64,000 nt of DNA from an uncultured Lachnospiraceae bacterium (GCA_947629385.1 CANRDO010000004.1:1-64000), one strand, 5' to 3'. Positions 26,522-35,675 are shown, counted from the first letter of the stretch. Translations and numbers: made by a program. The notes: a model not told the origin generated them from the sequence alone.

Positions 26522-27510
26522 TTTATTCAATGAAATGCAGCGTATTGACCGCGCTCAGTCGAGCCGACGGGTTTGTGTCCGGGCAGGAGCTGTGCGACGA
26601 GCTTCAGGTGTCCCGCACGGCGGTTTGGAAAGTGATCAATCAATTAAAAGAAGAAGGCTATGAGATAGAATCCGTGCCCCGAAAGGGGTATCGGATTCTT
26701 CATCGTCCCGACGTTGTGACCGCGGAGGAGGTAGAGAGCCGCCTGCAGACGAAGTGGGTCGGGCGGCCGGTTCGGTACTGCGCGGTGACCGATTCGACGA
26801 ACAACGAGGCGCGTCGTCTGGCAGAAGCGGGCGCGCCGTCAGGAACACTCGTGGTCGCGGAGGAGCAGAATCAGGGCAAGGGCCGCCGCGGGCGCTCGTG
26901 GATGATGGCGCCGGGCAGCGCGGTCGCAATGACGCTGCTTCTGCGGCCGGAGATCGCACCGACGCATGCGTCTATGCTGACGCTCGTGATGGGTGTTGCC
27001 GTGGCGCGTGCCTGCAAAATCTTTTGCGGTGTGGAGACGAAGATCAAGTGGCCGAACGACGTCGTGGCGGCCGGTCGGAAGCTCTGCGGCATTCTGACGG
27101 AGATGAGCAGTGAGATCGACTATATCAATTATCTCGTGATCGGCGCAGGGATCAACACTTACGTGCGGGATTTCCCGGAGGAGCTGGCAAAGAAGGCCGT
27201 CTCCTTGCATGAGCTGACCGGCTCCCGTCCGGATCGCGCGGGACTGATTGCAGAGTGTATGCGGCAGTTCGAGCTCTGCTATGAGGAATTCCTGAAAACG
27301 CAGGATCTGAGCGGACTGAAGGATGAGTATAACGCGCTGCTGGCAGGGATCGGCGGCCGCGTGCGTGTGCTCGAGCCGGGCAATGAGTATGACGGCGTGT
27401 CGGAGGGTATCAATGAGCACGGTGAGCTTCTCGTGCGCCGGGACGACGGCAAGATCGAGGAGGTCTATGCCGGCGAGGTGTCGGTCCGGGGAATCTACGG
27501 ATACGTGTGA
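26518..27510 (+). CDS. birA: bifunctional biotin ligase/biotin operon repressor
   Basis: A 330-residue group II BirA: winged helix-turn-helix (~5-60, [20 protein letters not shown]), catalytic domain with biotinyl-AMP loop GKGRRGRSW near residue 120 and KIKWPNDVV near 178, and a small C-terminal SH3-like domain. It biotinylates carboxylase carrier proteins and can repress biotin genes. The GTG start overlaps the argF stop (GTGA) and follows GGAGG, so translation is probably coupled. Confidence 0.93.
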   Translation: MIYSMKCSVLTALSRADGFVSGQELCDELQVSRTAVWKVINQLKEEGYEIESVPRKGYRILHRPDVVTAEEVESRLQTKWVGRPVRYCAVTDSTNNEARRLAEAGAPSGTLVVAEEQNQGKGRRGRSWMMAPGSAVAMTLLLRPEIAPTHASMLTLVMGVAVARACKIFCGVETKIKWPNDVVAAGRKLCGILTEMSSEIDYINYLVIGAGINTYVRDFPEELAKKAVSLHELTGSRPDRAGLIAECMRQFELCYEEFLKTQDLSGLKDEYNALLAGIGGRVRVLEPGNEYDGVSEGINEHGELLVRRDDGKIEEVYAGEVSVRGIYGYV

Positions 27511-27589
27511 AAACAGTGAGCCAGGTACACGGTGCGGCCGTTTTCACACGGAGCAAAGACAGATTTGAGCAGCGGAGGTATGTAAGTAT

Positions 27590-27931
27590 ATGAGCGAGAA
27601 TTCAACGGTTGTGCTCTGCGGCGCGAGCGCGTATGAGGAAAAATATTACCTGAACAAGGCTTTTGCGAATCTTCCGACGCAGATCAAGGAGGAGCTGCAG
27701 ATCATGTGCGTGCTGTTCACACATGACGTAGGTGGAATTCTCCTTCTTGAGTTCGACGAGGACGGCGAGCTGCTGTTTCGGACGCAGGCGGCGGAGGATG
27801 ATTACTCCTACGATGAGATCGGCGCGGAGCTGAAGATCAAGGAGCTGCAGCGTGAGAAAGAGGATCTGCTGCGCTCGCTGCAGCTGTACTATCAGGTATT
27901 GACGAAGGGAATTGATTCGCTGGAGCTGTAA
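27590..27931 (+). CDS. DUF6145-like protein
   Basis: A 113-residue acidic cytoplasmic protein resembling a Lachnospiraceae family I know as DUF6145. Conserved-looking stretches are SAYEEKYYLN near residue 12 and HDVGGILLLEFDEDGELLF near 46. The C-terminal third is predicted helical. Function unknown. It sits between birA and dusB. Confidence 0.7.
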   Translation: MSENSTVVLCGASAYEEKYYLNKAFANLPTQIKEELQIMCVLFTHDVGGILLLEFDEDGELLFRTQAAEDDYSYDEIGAELKIKELQREKEDLLRSLQLYYQVLTKGIDSLEL

Positions 27932-28023
27932 AAGACAAAAGCGCGTGCTGCCGGTTCTGTGAAAACAGCTGGAAAAGAGCGTGGGACTGTGGTTTGAAAT
28001 CTCGCGGGAACAAGGATAAAAAA

Positions 28024-29001
28024 GTGGAAAATAAGATCAGAAAATTGAGAATCGGAAACGTAATTCTGGACAATAATATCATACTGGCGCCGATGGCAGG
28101 GGTATCCGACCTGCCATTTCGCTTACTGTGCCGGGAGCAGGGCGCGGGGCTGGTCTGCACGGAGATGATCAGCGCGAAGGCGATTTCTTTTGGAAACAAA
28201 AATACTTCAGCGCTGATGGAGACGACGTCGGAAGAGCGGCCGGTATCGCTGCAGCTTTTCGGCTCCGACCCGGATATAATCAGCCGGATGGCCGCATATA
28301 TTGAAGAGCAGCCGTTCGACATTCTGGACATCAACATGGGCTGCCCGGTTCCGAAGGTGGCGGGAAACGGCGAGGGCTCCGCTCTGATGCGCGATCCGAA
28401 GCTTGTCGGGGAGATCGTTGACAAGACAGTGCGCGCGACAAAGAAGCCCGTGACGGTCAAGATACGGAAGGGCTTTTCAGAGGATCAGGTCAATGCGGTG
28501 GAGATCGCACGGATCGCCGAGGCCTCGGGGGCGGCAGCGGTCGCGGTGCACGGGAGAACGAGAGAGCAGTATTACTCCGGCAAGGCGGATTGGGACATCA
28601 TCCGTCAGGTGAAGGAAGCTGTGCAGATTCCCGTGATCGGCAACGGCGATGTGGGCTCTCCGCAGAAGGCGAAGCAGATGCTGGAGGAGACCGGCTGCGA
28701 TGCGATTATGGTCGGCCGCGCCGCGCGGGGCAACCCGTGGATCTTCCGGGAGATCCGGCAGTATCTCGAGACCGGAGAGCTGCTCGAACGCCCTCCATGC
28801 GAGGAGATCCATCGCATGATGCTGCGCCACGCCCGGATGCAGATCGAGCACAAAGGCGAGTACGTCGGCATCCGCGAAATGCGCAAGCATATCTCCTGGT
28901 ACACGGCCGGATATCCGAATTCCGCAAAGCTTCGCGGAGCGATCAATCTGGTGGAATCGTACGAGGAATTGGAGCGGCTGCTGGAGGAGCGTTTTTCTTG
29001 A
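28024..29001 (+). CDS. dusB: tRNA-dihydrouridine synthase
   Basis: A 325-residue flavoenzyme reducing uridine to dihydrouridine in tRNA D-loops. FMN barrel motifs APMAGVSDLPFR and GNGDVGSPQKA, the catalytic-Cys segment DINMGCPVPKV near residue 104 and GRAARGNPWIF are intact. A GTG at 28024 after AAGGA is taken as the start; a TTG at 27994 is possible. It heads the conserved dusB-greA-lysS order of Clostridia. A consensus promoter for greA overlaps its stop codon. Confidence 0.92.
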   Translation: MENKIRKLRIGNVILDNNIILAPMAGVSDLPFRLLCREQGAGLVCTEMISAKAISFGNKNTSALMETTSEERPVSLQLFGSDPDIISRMAAYIEEQPFDILDINMGCPVPKVAGNGEGSALMRDPKLVGEIVDKTVRATKKPVTVKIRKGFSEDQVNAVEIARIAEASGAAAVAVHGRTREQYYSGKADWDIIRQVKEAVQIPVIGNGDVGSPQKAKQMLEETGCDAIMVGRAARGNPWIFREIRQYLETGELLERPPCEEIHRMMLRHARMQIEHKGEYVGIREMRKHISWYTAGYPNSAKLRGAINLVESYEELERLLEERFS

Positions 29002-29026
29002 CAAAAGATAGTGAATCGGCTATAAT
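28998..29026 (+). promoter_or_regulatory. consensus promoter of greA-lysS inside the end of dusB
   Basis: TTGACA at 28998-29003 and TATAAT at 29021-29026 with a 17-base spacer, both perfect. The -35 contains the dusB stop codon (28999-29001). The greA start lies about 118 bases downstream of the expected transcription start. Confidence 0.85.
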
Positions 29027-29150
29027 TACGTGATTAATTACTGAGGATGGAGAAAATTGGCACAAGACTGACATAAGACGGACATCGGCCGGCGGGGGAG
29101 AAGCGCCGGAAATACAGAGCAATATTAAGTAAGAAGGGTGTTGATTTGTA

Positions 29151-29633
29151 ATGGAAGAAAAAAAGAGACTGTTGACGTACACAGGACTGAAGAAACTGGA
29201 GGATGAGCTGCATGACCTGAAGGTAAACAGGCGCAAGCAGGTAGCGGACAAGATTAAGGAAGCCAGGGAGCAGGGCGACCTCTCCGAGAACGCGGAGTAT
29301 GACGCGGCGAAGGACGAGCAGCGCGACATCGAGGCGCGCATTGAGGAGATCGAGAAGATACTCAAGAACGCGGAGGTTGTCGTCGAGGACGAGGTGGACG
29401 TAGGAAAGATCAACGTCGGCTGCACGGTCAAGGTGTACGACGAGGAGTTCGAGGAGGAGATCGAGTTTATGATCGTCGGCTCTTCCGAGGCGAACAGTTT
29501 GGAAGGAAAGATTTCGAATGAATCCCCGGTCGGCAAGGCGCTGATCGGGCGCAGTGTCGGCGACGAGGTGTCCGTGGAGACACAGGCCGGCACGATTGAA
29601 TACAAGGTGCTGGAGATCCAGCGCTCAATCTAA
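29151..29633 (+). CDS. greA: transcription elongation factor GreA
   Basis: A 160-residue factor that stimulates transcript cleavage by backtracked RNA polymerase. The N-terminal coiled coil with tip acidic residues ([15 protein letters not shown] near residue 43) and the C-terminal FKBP-like domain ([16 protein letters not shown] near 124) are complete. lysS follows after 20 bases. Confidence 0.96.
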   Translation: MEEKKRLLTYTGLKKLEDELHDLKVNRRKQVADKIKEAREQGDLSENAEYDAAKDEQRDIEARIEEIEKILKNAEVVVEDEVDVGKINVGCTVKVYDEEFEEEIEFMIVGSSEANSLEGKISNESPVGKALIGRSVGDEVSVETQAGTIEYKVLEIQRSI

Positions 29634-29653
29634 AAAAGAGAGGGAGAGAAAAC

Positions 29654-31147
29654 GTGGCAGAACAGCAGAAGCAGCAGGTTCAGGAACAGGATATCAATCA
29701 GCTTTTGAAGGTGCGTCGTGAGAAGCTCGCTGAGCTTCAGGCGAGCGGTGCGGATCCTTTTGTGATCACGAAATATGACGTGACGAATCACAGCACGGAT
29801 GTGAAGGACGACTTTGAAGCGTACGAGGGCAAAAGCGTATCGATTGCGGGCCGCATGATGTCCAAACGTGTGATGGGCAAGGCTTCCTTCTGCAACGTTC
29901 AGGACCTGAAGGGCAATATTCAGTGCTACGTGGCGCGCGACAGCGTCGGCGAGGAGCCGTACAAGGCGTTTAAAAAGATGGACATCGGCGATCTCGTGGG
30001 CATCAAGGGCGAGGTCTTCAAGACAAAGACCGGAGAGATTTCCGTCCACGCGTCCGAGGTGACGCTGCTCTCGAAGAGCCTGCAGGTGCTGCCGGAGAAG
30101 TTCCACGGACTGACGAACACGGATCTGCGCTACCGCCAGAGATATGTGGATCTTATCATGAATCCGGAAGTGAAGGATACCTTCATCAAGCGCTCGAAGA
30201 TCATCAGCAGCATCCGCAAGTATCTGGACGGGCAGGGCTTCATGGAGGTCGAGACCCCGATGCTTGTGGCGAACGCGGGCGGCGCGGCGGCGCGTCCGTT
30301 TGAGACGCATTTCAACGCGCTGAACGAGGATCTGAAGCTGCGCATTTCCCTGGAGCTCTACCTGAAGAGGCTGATCGTGGGCGGCATGGAGCGCGTGTAC
30401 GAGATCGGCCGCGTATTCCGCAACGAAGGGCTGGATACCCGGCACAACCCGGAGTTCACGCTGATGGAGCTCTACCAGGCGTACACGGATTACAACGGAA
30501 TGATGGACCTGACCGAGAACCTGTACCGCCATGTGGCGCAGGAGGTGCTCGGAACGACGAAGATCACCTACAACGGCATCGAGATGGATCTCGGCAAGCC
30601 GTTTGAGCGTATCACGATGGTGGACGCCGTGAAGAAATATTCGGGTGTCGATTTTGCGCAGATCCACACGCTGGAGGATGCGCAGGCCGCGGCGAAGAAG
30701 CACAACATCGCCTACGAGAAGCGCCACAAGAAGGGCGACATCCTCAACCTCTTCTTCGAGGAGTTCGTCGAGGAGCATCTGCTGCAGCCGACGTTTGTGA
30801 TGGATCACCCGATCGAGATCTCGCCGCTGACGAAGAAGAAGCCGGACAACCCCGAGTACGTGGAGCGCTTCGAGTTCTTCATGAACGGCTGGGAGATGGC
30901 GAACGCCTACTCCGAGCTGAACGATCCGATCGATCAGCGCGAGCGCTTCAAGGCGCAGGAGGCGCTGCTGGCGCAAGGCGACGAGGAGGCCAACACGACC
31001 GACGAAGACTTCCTGAACGCGCTCGAGATCGGTATGCCGCCGACCGGCGGGATCGGCTTCGGCATCGACCGCATGGTGATGCTGCTGACGGATTCGGCTG
31101 CCATCCGCGATGTGCTCCTGTTCCCGACGATGCGGACACTTGAATGA
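29654..31147 (+). CDS. lysS: lysyl-tRNA synthetase (class II)
   Basis: A 497-residue class II enzyme charging tRNA-Lys: N-terminal OB anticodon-binding domain (~50-150), then the catalytic core with motif 2 [17 protein letters not shown] near residue 254 and motif 3 [13 protein letters not shown] near 462. It ends [10 protein letters not shown] without the C-terminal tRNA-binding extension seen in some Clostridia. The GTG start follows AGAGAGGGAGAG. The mobile element begins directly downstream; the coding sequence itself looks intact. Confidence 0.96.
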   Translation: MAEQQKQQVQEQDINQLLKVRREKLAELQASGADPFVITKYDVTNHSTDVKDDFEAYEGKSVSIAGRMMSKRVMGKASFCNVQDLKGNIQCYVARDSVGEEPYKAFKKMDIGDLVGIKGEVFKTKTGEISVHASEVTLLSKSLQVLPEKFHGLTNTDLRYRQRYVDLIMNPEVKDTFIKRSKIISSIRKYLDGQGFMEVETPMLVANAGGAAARPFETHFNALNEDLKLRISLELYLKRLIVGGMERVYEIGRVFRNEGLDTRHNPEFTLMELYQAYTDYNGMMDLTENLYRHVAQEVLGTTKITYNGIEMDLGKPFERITMVDAVKKYSGVDFAQIHTLEDAQAAAKKHNIAYEKRHKKGDILNLFFEEFVEEHLLQPTFVMDHPIEISPLTKKKPDNPEYVERFEFFMNGWEMANAYSELNDPIDQRERFKAQEALLAQGDEEANTTDEDFLNALEIGMPPTGGIGFGIDRMVMLLTDSAAIRDVLLFPTMRTLE

Positions 31148-31172
31148 GAAAGCCCGTAAAATCAAGGCTTTC
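31148..31172 (+). other. inverted repeat at the lysS/ICE boundary
   Basis: GAAAGCC (31148-31154) and GGCTTTC (31166-31172) form a 7-bp stem. Instead of a T-run the sequence continues GCGGTTGCTG. This may be the lysS terminator stem whose T-tract was displaced by insertion of the element. Confidence 0.45.
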
Positions 31173-31191
31173 GCGGTTGCTGAGTTGTACG

Positions 31192-31211
31192 GTACGACAA
31201 GAGTACGACAA
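31192..31211 (+). repeat. direct repeats at the ICE left end, possible recombinase sites
   Basis: GTACGACAA occurs at 31192-31200 and again at 31203-31211 (11-base period), with a further TTGTAC at 31185. Short direct repeats near an ICE terminus are typical arm-type sites for tyrosine recombinases. No recombinase gene is visible here to match them. Confidence 0.5.
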
Positions 31212-31288
31212 AATAAACTCTCTTAACGGGTGAAAATAAGCTATTTTAAATTAAACTCGTATTGGTTCAATTGAATATTTCGTATTAC

Positions 31289-31326
31289 AAGGGCATTTTC
31301 TAAAAGCGATTTTAGAGAATGCCCTT
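31289..31326. terminator. 17-bp inverted repeat ahead of the first ICE gene
   Basis: Arms 31289-31305 and 31310-31326 pair over 17 bp with one G-T pair and a 4-base loop; TT follows on the + strand. It could terminate transcription entering from lysS, or in reverse protect the element's outward end. The core GGGCATTTTCT recurs in the terminator at 37061-37103. Confidence 0.6.
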
Positions 31327-31367
31327 TTGCGTTATAGTCAAATATTTCAGAATTGGAGGAGAGCAAA

Positions 31368-31886
31368 ATGACAAACACAGCGTTAAGAGCAGGAGAGAAA
31401 AAAGATTCTCGCACAATTACTTTCAAGAACAGGCAGCATGAGCAGTTTTATTACGAGTATCTGCAAAAGTGCAGGTGTCAGGATGTGTATCACAAGGCAC
31501 TTGTGTATTGTCTTGGGATTGACCGGGACACAAGGGAGCATGTAGATCGGATTTACGACTTTAAAGCAGGCCTTGTTAAGCCCCGTTGTCTGCATGAAGG
31601 CTGGCAGACCAGTGGCAGCATGAAGATTGTCCGGTTGGCGTTTAATCTTTACTGCAATGGTACACCGAGCGTGAACGACAGGATGAAAAAAGATGAAGCA
31701 TTGTGGGAATGTCAGCAGTATTCCGTGGAAGAGCTGTTCTGCAGTGGGTATGCCCGGTATTTTTGGGAGGCAGTCAAGGTTCGTTATCCGGACGAATGCT
31801 ATTACGTGGATTGGGAGGATATGTATGCTGAAAATCAGGATGCAGGGGACGCTCAGGGATATAACGTGGTTTATGCGGCTCCTTGA
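31368..31886 (+). CDS. DUF6075 family ICE protein
   Basis: A 172-residue protein of a family I recognise as DUF6075, found near the partition genes of this ICE class. Recognisable stretches are NRQHEQFYYEYLQKCR near residue 19, YHKALVYCLGIDRDTR and FNLYCNGTPSVND. It contains several Cys and aromatic residues but no catalytic motif I can name. GGAGGAGAG precedes the ATG at 31368. The next gene starts inside its 3' end. Confidence 0.75.
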   Translation: MTNTALRAGEKKDSRTITFKNRQHEQFYYEYLQKCRCQDVYHKALVYCLGIDRDTREHVDRIYDFKAGLVKPRCLHEGWQTSGSMKIVRLAFNLYCNGTPSVNDRMKKDEALWECQQYSVEELFCSGYARYFWEAVKVRYPDECYYVDWEDMYAENQDAGDAQGYNVVYAAP

Positions 31887-31992
31887 GCGGTACGAAGGAA
31901 TTAAGGTGCTTCAAGTGTCAAAACCATTTGCAAATAAAGGAACGAATAAATATTTCCGAGTATATTCCGAAGTAGAAAAAGAACAGAAATAA
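31825..31992 (+). CDS. DUF3970 family small ICE protein
   Basis: A 55-residue protein resembling DUF3970 (LKIRMQGTLRDITWFMRLLE, later KPFANKGTNKYFRVY). It overlaps the DUF6075 gene by 62 bases in another frame. Its own site GGGAGGA lies at 31813-31819, inside the upstream gene. The stop shares a base with an in-frame ATG of the next gene. Function unknown. Confidence 0.72.
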   Translation: MLKIRMQGTLRDITWFMRLLERYEGIKVLQVSKPFANKGTNKYFRVYSEVEKEQK

Positions 31993-32006
31993 TGGGAGGA
32001 AAGTAT

Positions 32007-32792
32007 ATGTGCAGAGTAATCGCAATCGCAAATCAGAAAGGTGGCGTAGGAAAGACAACAACCTGTGTCAATTTAGGAATCGGGCTTGCAAGAGCAGGAA
32101 AAAGAGTTTTGCTGATCGAAGCCGATGCCCAGGGGAGCATGGCAGTCAGTTTGGGAATCCGTGAACCGGATTCCCTGAATATGACGATTGTAAATATTAT
32201 GGAGAAGATTATAAACGATGAGGAGATCAAGCCCGGTGAAGGAATTATTCACCATGCGGAAGGGATTGATTTCATTCCTGCTAATATTGAGCTTGCAGGT
32301 CTGGAAACTTCCCTCGTGAATGTTATGAGCCGTGAAATGGTTCTGCGCTTGTTTATAAGCGGAGTTAAGGCTGATTATGATTATATCCTGATAGACTGTA
32401 TGCCTTCTTTGGGAATGATTACGATCAATGCGCTGGTGGCGGCTGACAGTGTACTGATACCGGTAGAGGCGGCCTATCTGCCAGTAAAAGGGCTTCAACA
32501 GCTTATCAAGACGATAGGGCGGGTTCACAGAAAATTGAATCGAGAGCTTTCGATCATGGGAATCCTTCTTACAAAAGTGGATAGGCGCACGAATTTTGCA
32601 AAGGATATTTCGGAGCAGATCCGTGAAGTTTATGGAAACCAGATACACATTTTCCAGAACTGTATTCCGCTTTCGGTTAAAGCGGCAGAGACAACAGCAG
32701 AAGGGAAAAGTATTTATCTGCATGCGCCGAAAGGAATTGTGGCAGAGGGTTATCATTGTCTGACGGAGGAGGTGCTGTCTGATGAAAAATAA
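32007..32792 (+). CDS. ParA-family partition ATPase
   Basis: A 261-residue Walker-type ATPase: deviant Walker A KGGVGKTTT near residue 11, Walker A' DYILIDCMPSLG near 124 and the ParA stretch ADSVLIPVEAAYLPVKGLQQ near 145. It would partition or tether the excised circular form. GGGAGG lies eight bases before the ATG at 32007; an in-frame ATG at 31992 adds five residues. The next gene overlaps by 11 bases. Confidence 0.92.
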   Translation: MCRVIAIANQKGGVGKTTTCVNLGIGLARAGKRVLLIEADAQGSMAVSLGIREPDSLNMTIVNIMEKIINDEEIKPGEGIIHHAEGIDFIPANIELAGLETSLVNVMSREMVLRLFISGVKADYDYILIDCMPSLGMITINALVAADSVLIPVEAAYLPVKGLQQLIKTIGRVHRKLNRELSIMGILLTKVDRRTNFAKDISEQIREVYGNQIHIFQNCIPLSVKAAETTAEGKSIYLHAPKGIVAEGYHCLTEEVLSDEK

Positions 32793-33684
32793 AAGCGCCC
32801 AGAAGATTAAGCTGACCTCTTATGATGATCTATTTGGAACGGATACGACGAACGCGGAACAAGTTACGTCTGTACCAATCTCAGAGCTTCACTCTTTCAA
32901 AAATCATCCGTTCCGCGTGTTGGACGATGAAAAAATGCAGGAGACAGTGGACAGCATAAAAAAATATGGTGTGTTGATGCCAGGTATTGTCCGGCCACGA
33001 TCGGAGGGCGGCTATGAAGTGGTTGCCGGACATAGGAGATGGAGGGCCTGTGAATTGGCAGGACTTGAAGAAATGCCCGTCTTGATCCGTGATATGGACG
33101 ATGATACAGCTACCGTGATTATGGTGGACACGAATATCCAGAGAGAGGATATACTGCCGAGCGAGAAAGCATTTGCTTATAAGATGAAATATTTGGCGTT
33201 AAAGCATCAGGGAAGCAAGGGAGACAAACTTACGGCTGTTATGGTAGGTGAGGCTGCGGGGGAAAGCGGAAGAACGGTGCAGAGATATATAAGGCTTGCC
33301 GAGTTAATGCAAGGACTTCTTGAGTATGTGGATTTGGGAAAGATAGCAATGGTTGTTGGAGAAAAACTGTCCTATCTTTCATTGGAGGAACAGACATGGC
33401 TTATGGGGGCGATAGAAAGCTGTGGGGTATTCCCGTCCAAAACTCAGGCGGAGCAGATGAAAGAAAGCAGTAGTGCAGGAAAGCTGACGGAGGGAATTAT
33501 CTATTCAATCCTTGTAAAAAAGGAGAGGGTGCGCTTGAATGTGACATTGCCTGAGAAAAGAATCCGAAGTTATTTCCCGGCAGGATATTCCGTAACGGAG
33601 ATTGAAGAAGTGATTTATTCGCTTCTTGACGAGTGGAAACTGAATAAGAGAGGTGAGGATATAGATGCAGGAACTCCGGTTTGA
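32782..33684 (+). CDS. ParB/RepB/Spo0J-family partition protein
   Basis: A 300-residue protein with the ParB N-terminal nuclease/CTPase-like domain (~30-130: SELHSFKNHPFRV, then VVAGHRRWRACELAGL with the conserved ExxAGHRR-type box) and a central helix-turn-helix. It is expected to bind a parS-like centromere; no candidate parS was identified. It overlaps parA upstream and repA downstream (20 bases), so the three genes are translationally linked. Confidence 0.9.
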   Translation: MKNKSAQKIKLTSYDDLFGTDTTNAEQVTSVPISELHSFKNHPFRVLDDEKMQETVDSIKKYGVLMPGIVRPRSEGGYEVVAGHRRWRACELAGLEEMPVLIRDMDDDTATVIMVDTNIQREDILPSEKAFAYKMKYLALKHQGSKGDKLTAVMVGEAAGESGRTVQRYIRLAELMQGLLEYVDLGKIAMVVGEKLSYLSLEEQTWLMGAIESCGVFPSKTQAEQMKESSSAGKLTEGIIYSILVKKERVRLNVTLPEKRIRSYFPAGYSVTEIEEVIYSLLDEWKLNKRGEDIDAGTPV

Positions 33685-34750
33685 TTATTTCCGAGGAATG
33701 GAAGCGGAGCAGTACAGTTTTTACAGGATTCCCAAAGCATTGTTCACTGCAGAATGTTTTCAGTCCCTCTCTTGCGAAGCGAAGGTTCTGTACGGTCTGA
33801 TGCTGGACCGTATGGGACTTAGCATTAAAAATCGTTGGTTCGACGAGGAGAACAGGGTATATATCATCTTCACGGTAGAAGAAATTATGGAGATGATGAA
33901 CTGTAAGACTCAAAAAGCGACGAAACTGCTGAAAGAACTGGATACTGAGAATGGGATCGGATTGATCGAGAAAAAGCGGCAGGGACTTGGAAAGCCCAAC
34001 GTGATCTATGTGAAAAACTTTATTATTAAGAACACAATACAGAGTGCTGAAATAGGGGAAAATCGCGCAGAAAAGCAGAATTGTGATAATCAAAAGGCAG
34101 GAATTTCGGAAATCGAAAATCATGATTTCCCAGAATCAAAAATCCAGAATTGTGAAAATCAAAAATCAAGGATTTCGGAAATCAAAAATCAGGATTTTCC
34201 GGAATCAAAATTCCAGAATGGTGGAAATCAAAATCCAGAAATTTTGAAATCCACAATTCAGGATTTTCCAAAATCACAATCTATTAAGACTGATATTATC
34301 AAGACTGAACGGAATGAGACTGATCCTATCATATCAAATCATTTCAATCGTGCGTCCGAGGCATCTGCGGAGACTGAAACAGTGATTGGATTGATGGACA
34401 GATACCGGGAAACCGTTCGGGACAATATTTCGTATTACGAATGTTATGCTGATGCGTCATCTTATGAGCGCAAGAATGTTGACGAATTAGTGGAGTTGGT
34501 TGTTGAGATTTTAATGCAACAGGAAGGGCAGGTTAAGGTAGCCGGGGAAGATAAACCTGTGGCAGTTGTAAAAAGCCGGTTTATGAAACTGAGGCAGCCG
34601 CACATAGAGTATGTTTTATTCTGCCTGAACAGAAACACGTCGAAAGTCGCAAATATCAAGTCCTATCTTTTGACAGTGTTATACAATGCCCCTGTAACGA
34701 TTAATAATTTCTATCAGGCAGAAGTCAATCATGATTTATATGGAGGATAA
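33665..34750 (+). CDS. RepA_N-type replication initiator with internal repeats
   Basis: A 361-residue initiator: RepA_N winged-helix domain (~5-120, RIPKALFTAECFQSLSCEAK), a repetitive Asn/Gln/Lys-rich linker (~138-206) and a C-terminal domain (~240-361) like DUF6017. RepA_N proteins start replication of many Firmicute plasmids, where the origin often lies inside the rep gene. In an ICE it would let the excised circle replicate. The start follows GAGGTGAGG. Confidence 0.88.
   Translation: MQELRFDYFRGMEAEQYSFYRIPKALFTAECFQSLSCEAKVLYGLMLDRMGLSIKNRWFDEENRVYIIFTVEEIMEMMNCKTQKATKLLKELDTENGIGLIEKKRQGLGKPNVIYVKNFIIKNTIQSAEIGENRAEKQNCDNQKAGISEIENHDFPESKIQNCENQKSRISEIKNQDFPESKFQNGGNQNPEILKSTIQDFPKSQSIKTDIIKTERNETDPIISNHFNRASEASAETETVIGLMDRYRETVRDNISYYECYADASSYERKNVDELVELVVEILMQQEGQVKVAGEDKPVAVVKSRFMKLRQPHIEYVLFCLNRNTSKVANIKSYLLTVLYNAPVTINNFYQAEVNHDLYGG
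34076..34282 (+). repeat. three 69-bp direct repeats inside repA
   Basis: Units at 34076-34144, 34145-34213 and 34214-34282, each beginning CAGAAT and encoding 23 residues of the form QN..NQ....I.....DFP.S. Units 1 and 2 are most alike; unit 3 is more diverged. The block is AT-rich and preserves frame. In-gene iterons are the usual origin site in RepA_N plasmids. Confidence 0.85.
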
Positions 34751-34756
34751 AGAGGT

Positions 34757-35083
34757 ATGAAAGAATTTGCAAAAAAAGTGATTTTTCCAGTCACAACAGC
34801 GATTTTGCTGATAGTGGTTTTCTACCCGTTCTGTATACGGGAAGGAGAGTGTGATTGTCTGAAGCTATGGCTATTGGTGGGTATGCCGTTCGGAATATGC
34901 AGGATGTTCCTGTGGATTGTTCCAAAGGGCTTTGACATAGGCGGTACGGTTGGTGTAGTGGTGTTGAACTTTTTAGCAGGCGGAGTAATAGGTGGATTGG
35001 TTTTGGCATGGAGGCTCCTTGACGCTGCAGGATATTTTGTAAAAACAGTTTTTAGGAGCATTGTCTGTCTGGTAAAAAGATAG
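34757..35083 (+). CDS. DUF6050-like small membrane protein
   Basis: A 108-residue protein with three hydrophobic segments (~10-27, ~38-56, ~64-90). It matches my recollection of DUF6050 in this ICE class (FGICRMFLWIVPKGFDIGGT). It starts six bases after repA and ends before a terminator. Function unknown. Confidence 0.7.
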   Translation: MKEFAKKVIFPVTTAILLIVVFYPFCIREGECDCLKLWLLVGMPFGICRMFLWIVPKGFDIGGTVGVVVLNFLAGGVIGGLVLAWRLLDAAGYFVKTVFRSIVCLVKR

Positions 35084-35117
35084 GCTCCCAACGAAATAAT
35101 AGAATATTGGTTCCTAA

Positions 35118-35149
35118 AACAGCTAAAAGCCATACTTAGCTGTTTTTTT
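35118..35149 (+). terminator. terminator of the par-rep operon
   Basis: AACAGCTAA (35118-35126) pairs with TTAGCTGTT (35136-35144) over nine bp and runs into a T-tract. Confidence 0.8.
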
Positions 35150-35207
35150 CTGCACATTGGGAACCTTGCGCCACGATGTCGCAAAGCAGAGAGGAAAGGG
35201 GGGTGCC

Positions 35208-35564
35208 GTGTTGGGCAACCGTGCGATGTCGCAGGGGTTGATAGATCTAGGGGAGCGTATCAGAAAACGGAGACAGGAAATCCATATGTCACAGGAAGCC
35301 TTTGCAGAGAAAGCCGGAATCAGCGTCAACACGGTCAGCCGGGTGGAAGGTGGACAAACGGCAATGTCCATTGAGATTTTCAAAAGGATGGTTGAGACAC
35401 TGGATGCAGATGCGAATGAGTTATTAGGGGAGAGGGCATCTGTGGATGAGCAAAGCCGGATGAGGAATACATTTTTAAGAGTCCGGCACTTGAAAAAGAA
35501 GGATCAGGAATTGATACTGCGGACTCTCTCTGTTTTATTAGATGGTCTGCAGAGCCGGGAATAA
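35208..35564 (+). CDS. Cro/CI-type HTH transcriptional regulator
   Basis: A 118-residue repressor-like protein. Its XRE-type helix-turn-helix occupies ~10-65 (SQEAFAEKAGISVNTVSRVE), followed by a short helical C-terminus. The GTG at 35208 sits seven bases after AGGAAAGGGGGG; an ATG at 35226 is the alternative. CGATGTCGCA occurs twice near the start (35174 and 35222), a possible autoregulatory site. It likely controls ICE functions (context). Confidence 0.82.
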   Translation: MLGNRAMSQGLIDLGERIRKRRQEIHMSQEAFAEKAGISVNTVSRVEGGQTAMSIEIFKRMVETLDADANELLGERASVDEQSRMRNTFLRVRHLKKKDQELILRTLSVLLDGLQSRE

Positions 35565-35573
35565 TTTGCCCCT

Positions 35574-35612
35574 CAGATATGGGGAGAAAGCTGTCGGATT
35601 TCCCCATATCTG
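35574..35612. promoter_or_regulatory. 11-bp perfect inverted repeat after the HTH gene
   Basis: CAGATATGGGG (35574-35584) and CCCCATATCTG (35602-35612) enclose 17 bases. No T-run follows, so an operator or an mRNA structure upstream of the small gene at 35676 is more likely than a terminator. Confidence 0.55.
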
Positions 35613-35675
35613 CTAAGGCATAATGGCGATTGGCTTGTTAAACTGGAATACAGAAAAGCAGAGAGGAGGCAGATC

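Noticed and set aside
34076..34282. CRISPR-like array
   Set aside because: The 69-bp units are contiguous, in frame and part of repA; there are no unique spacers and no cas genes.
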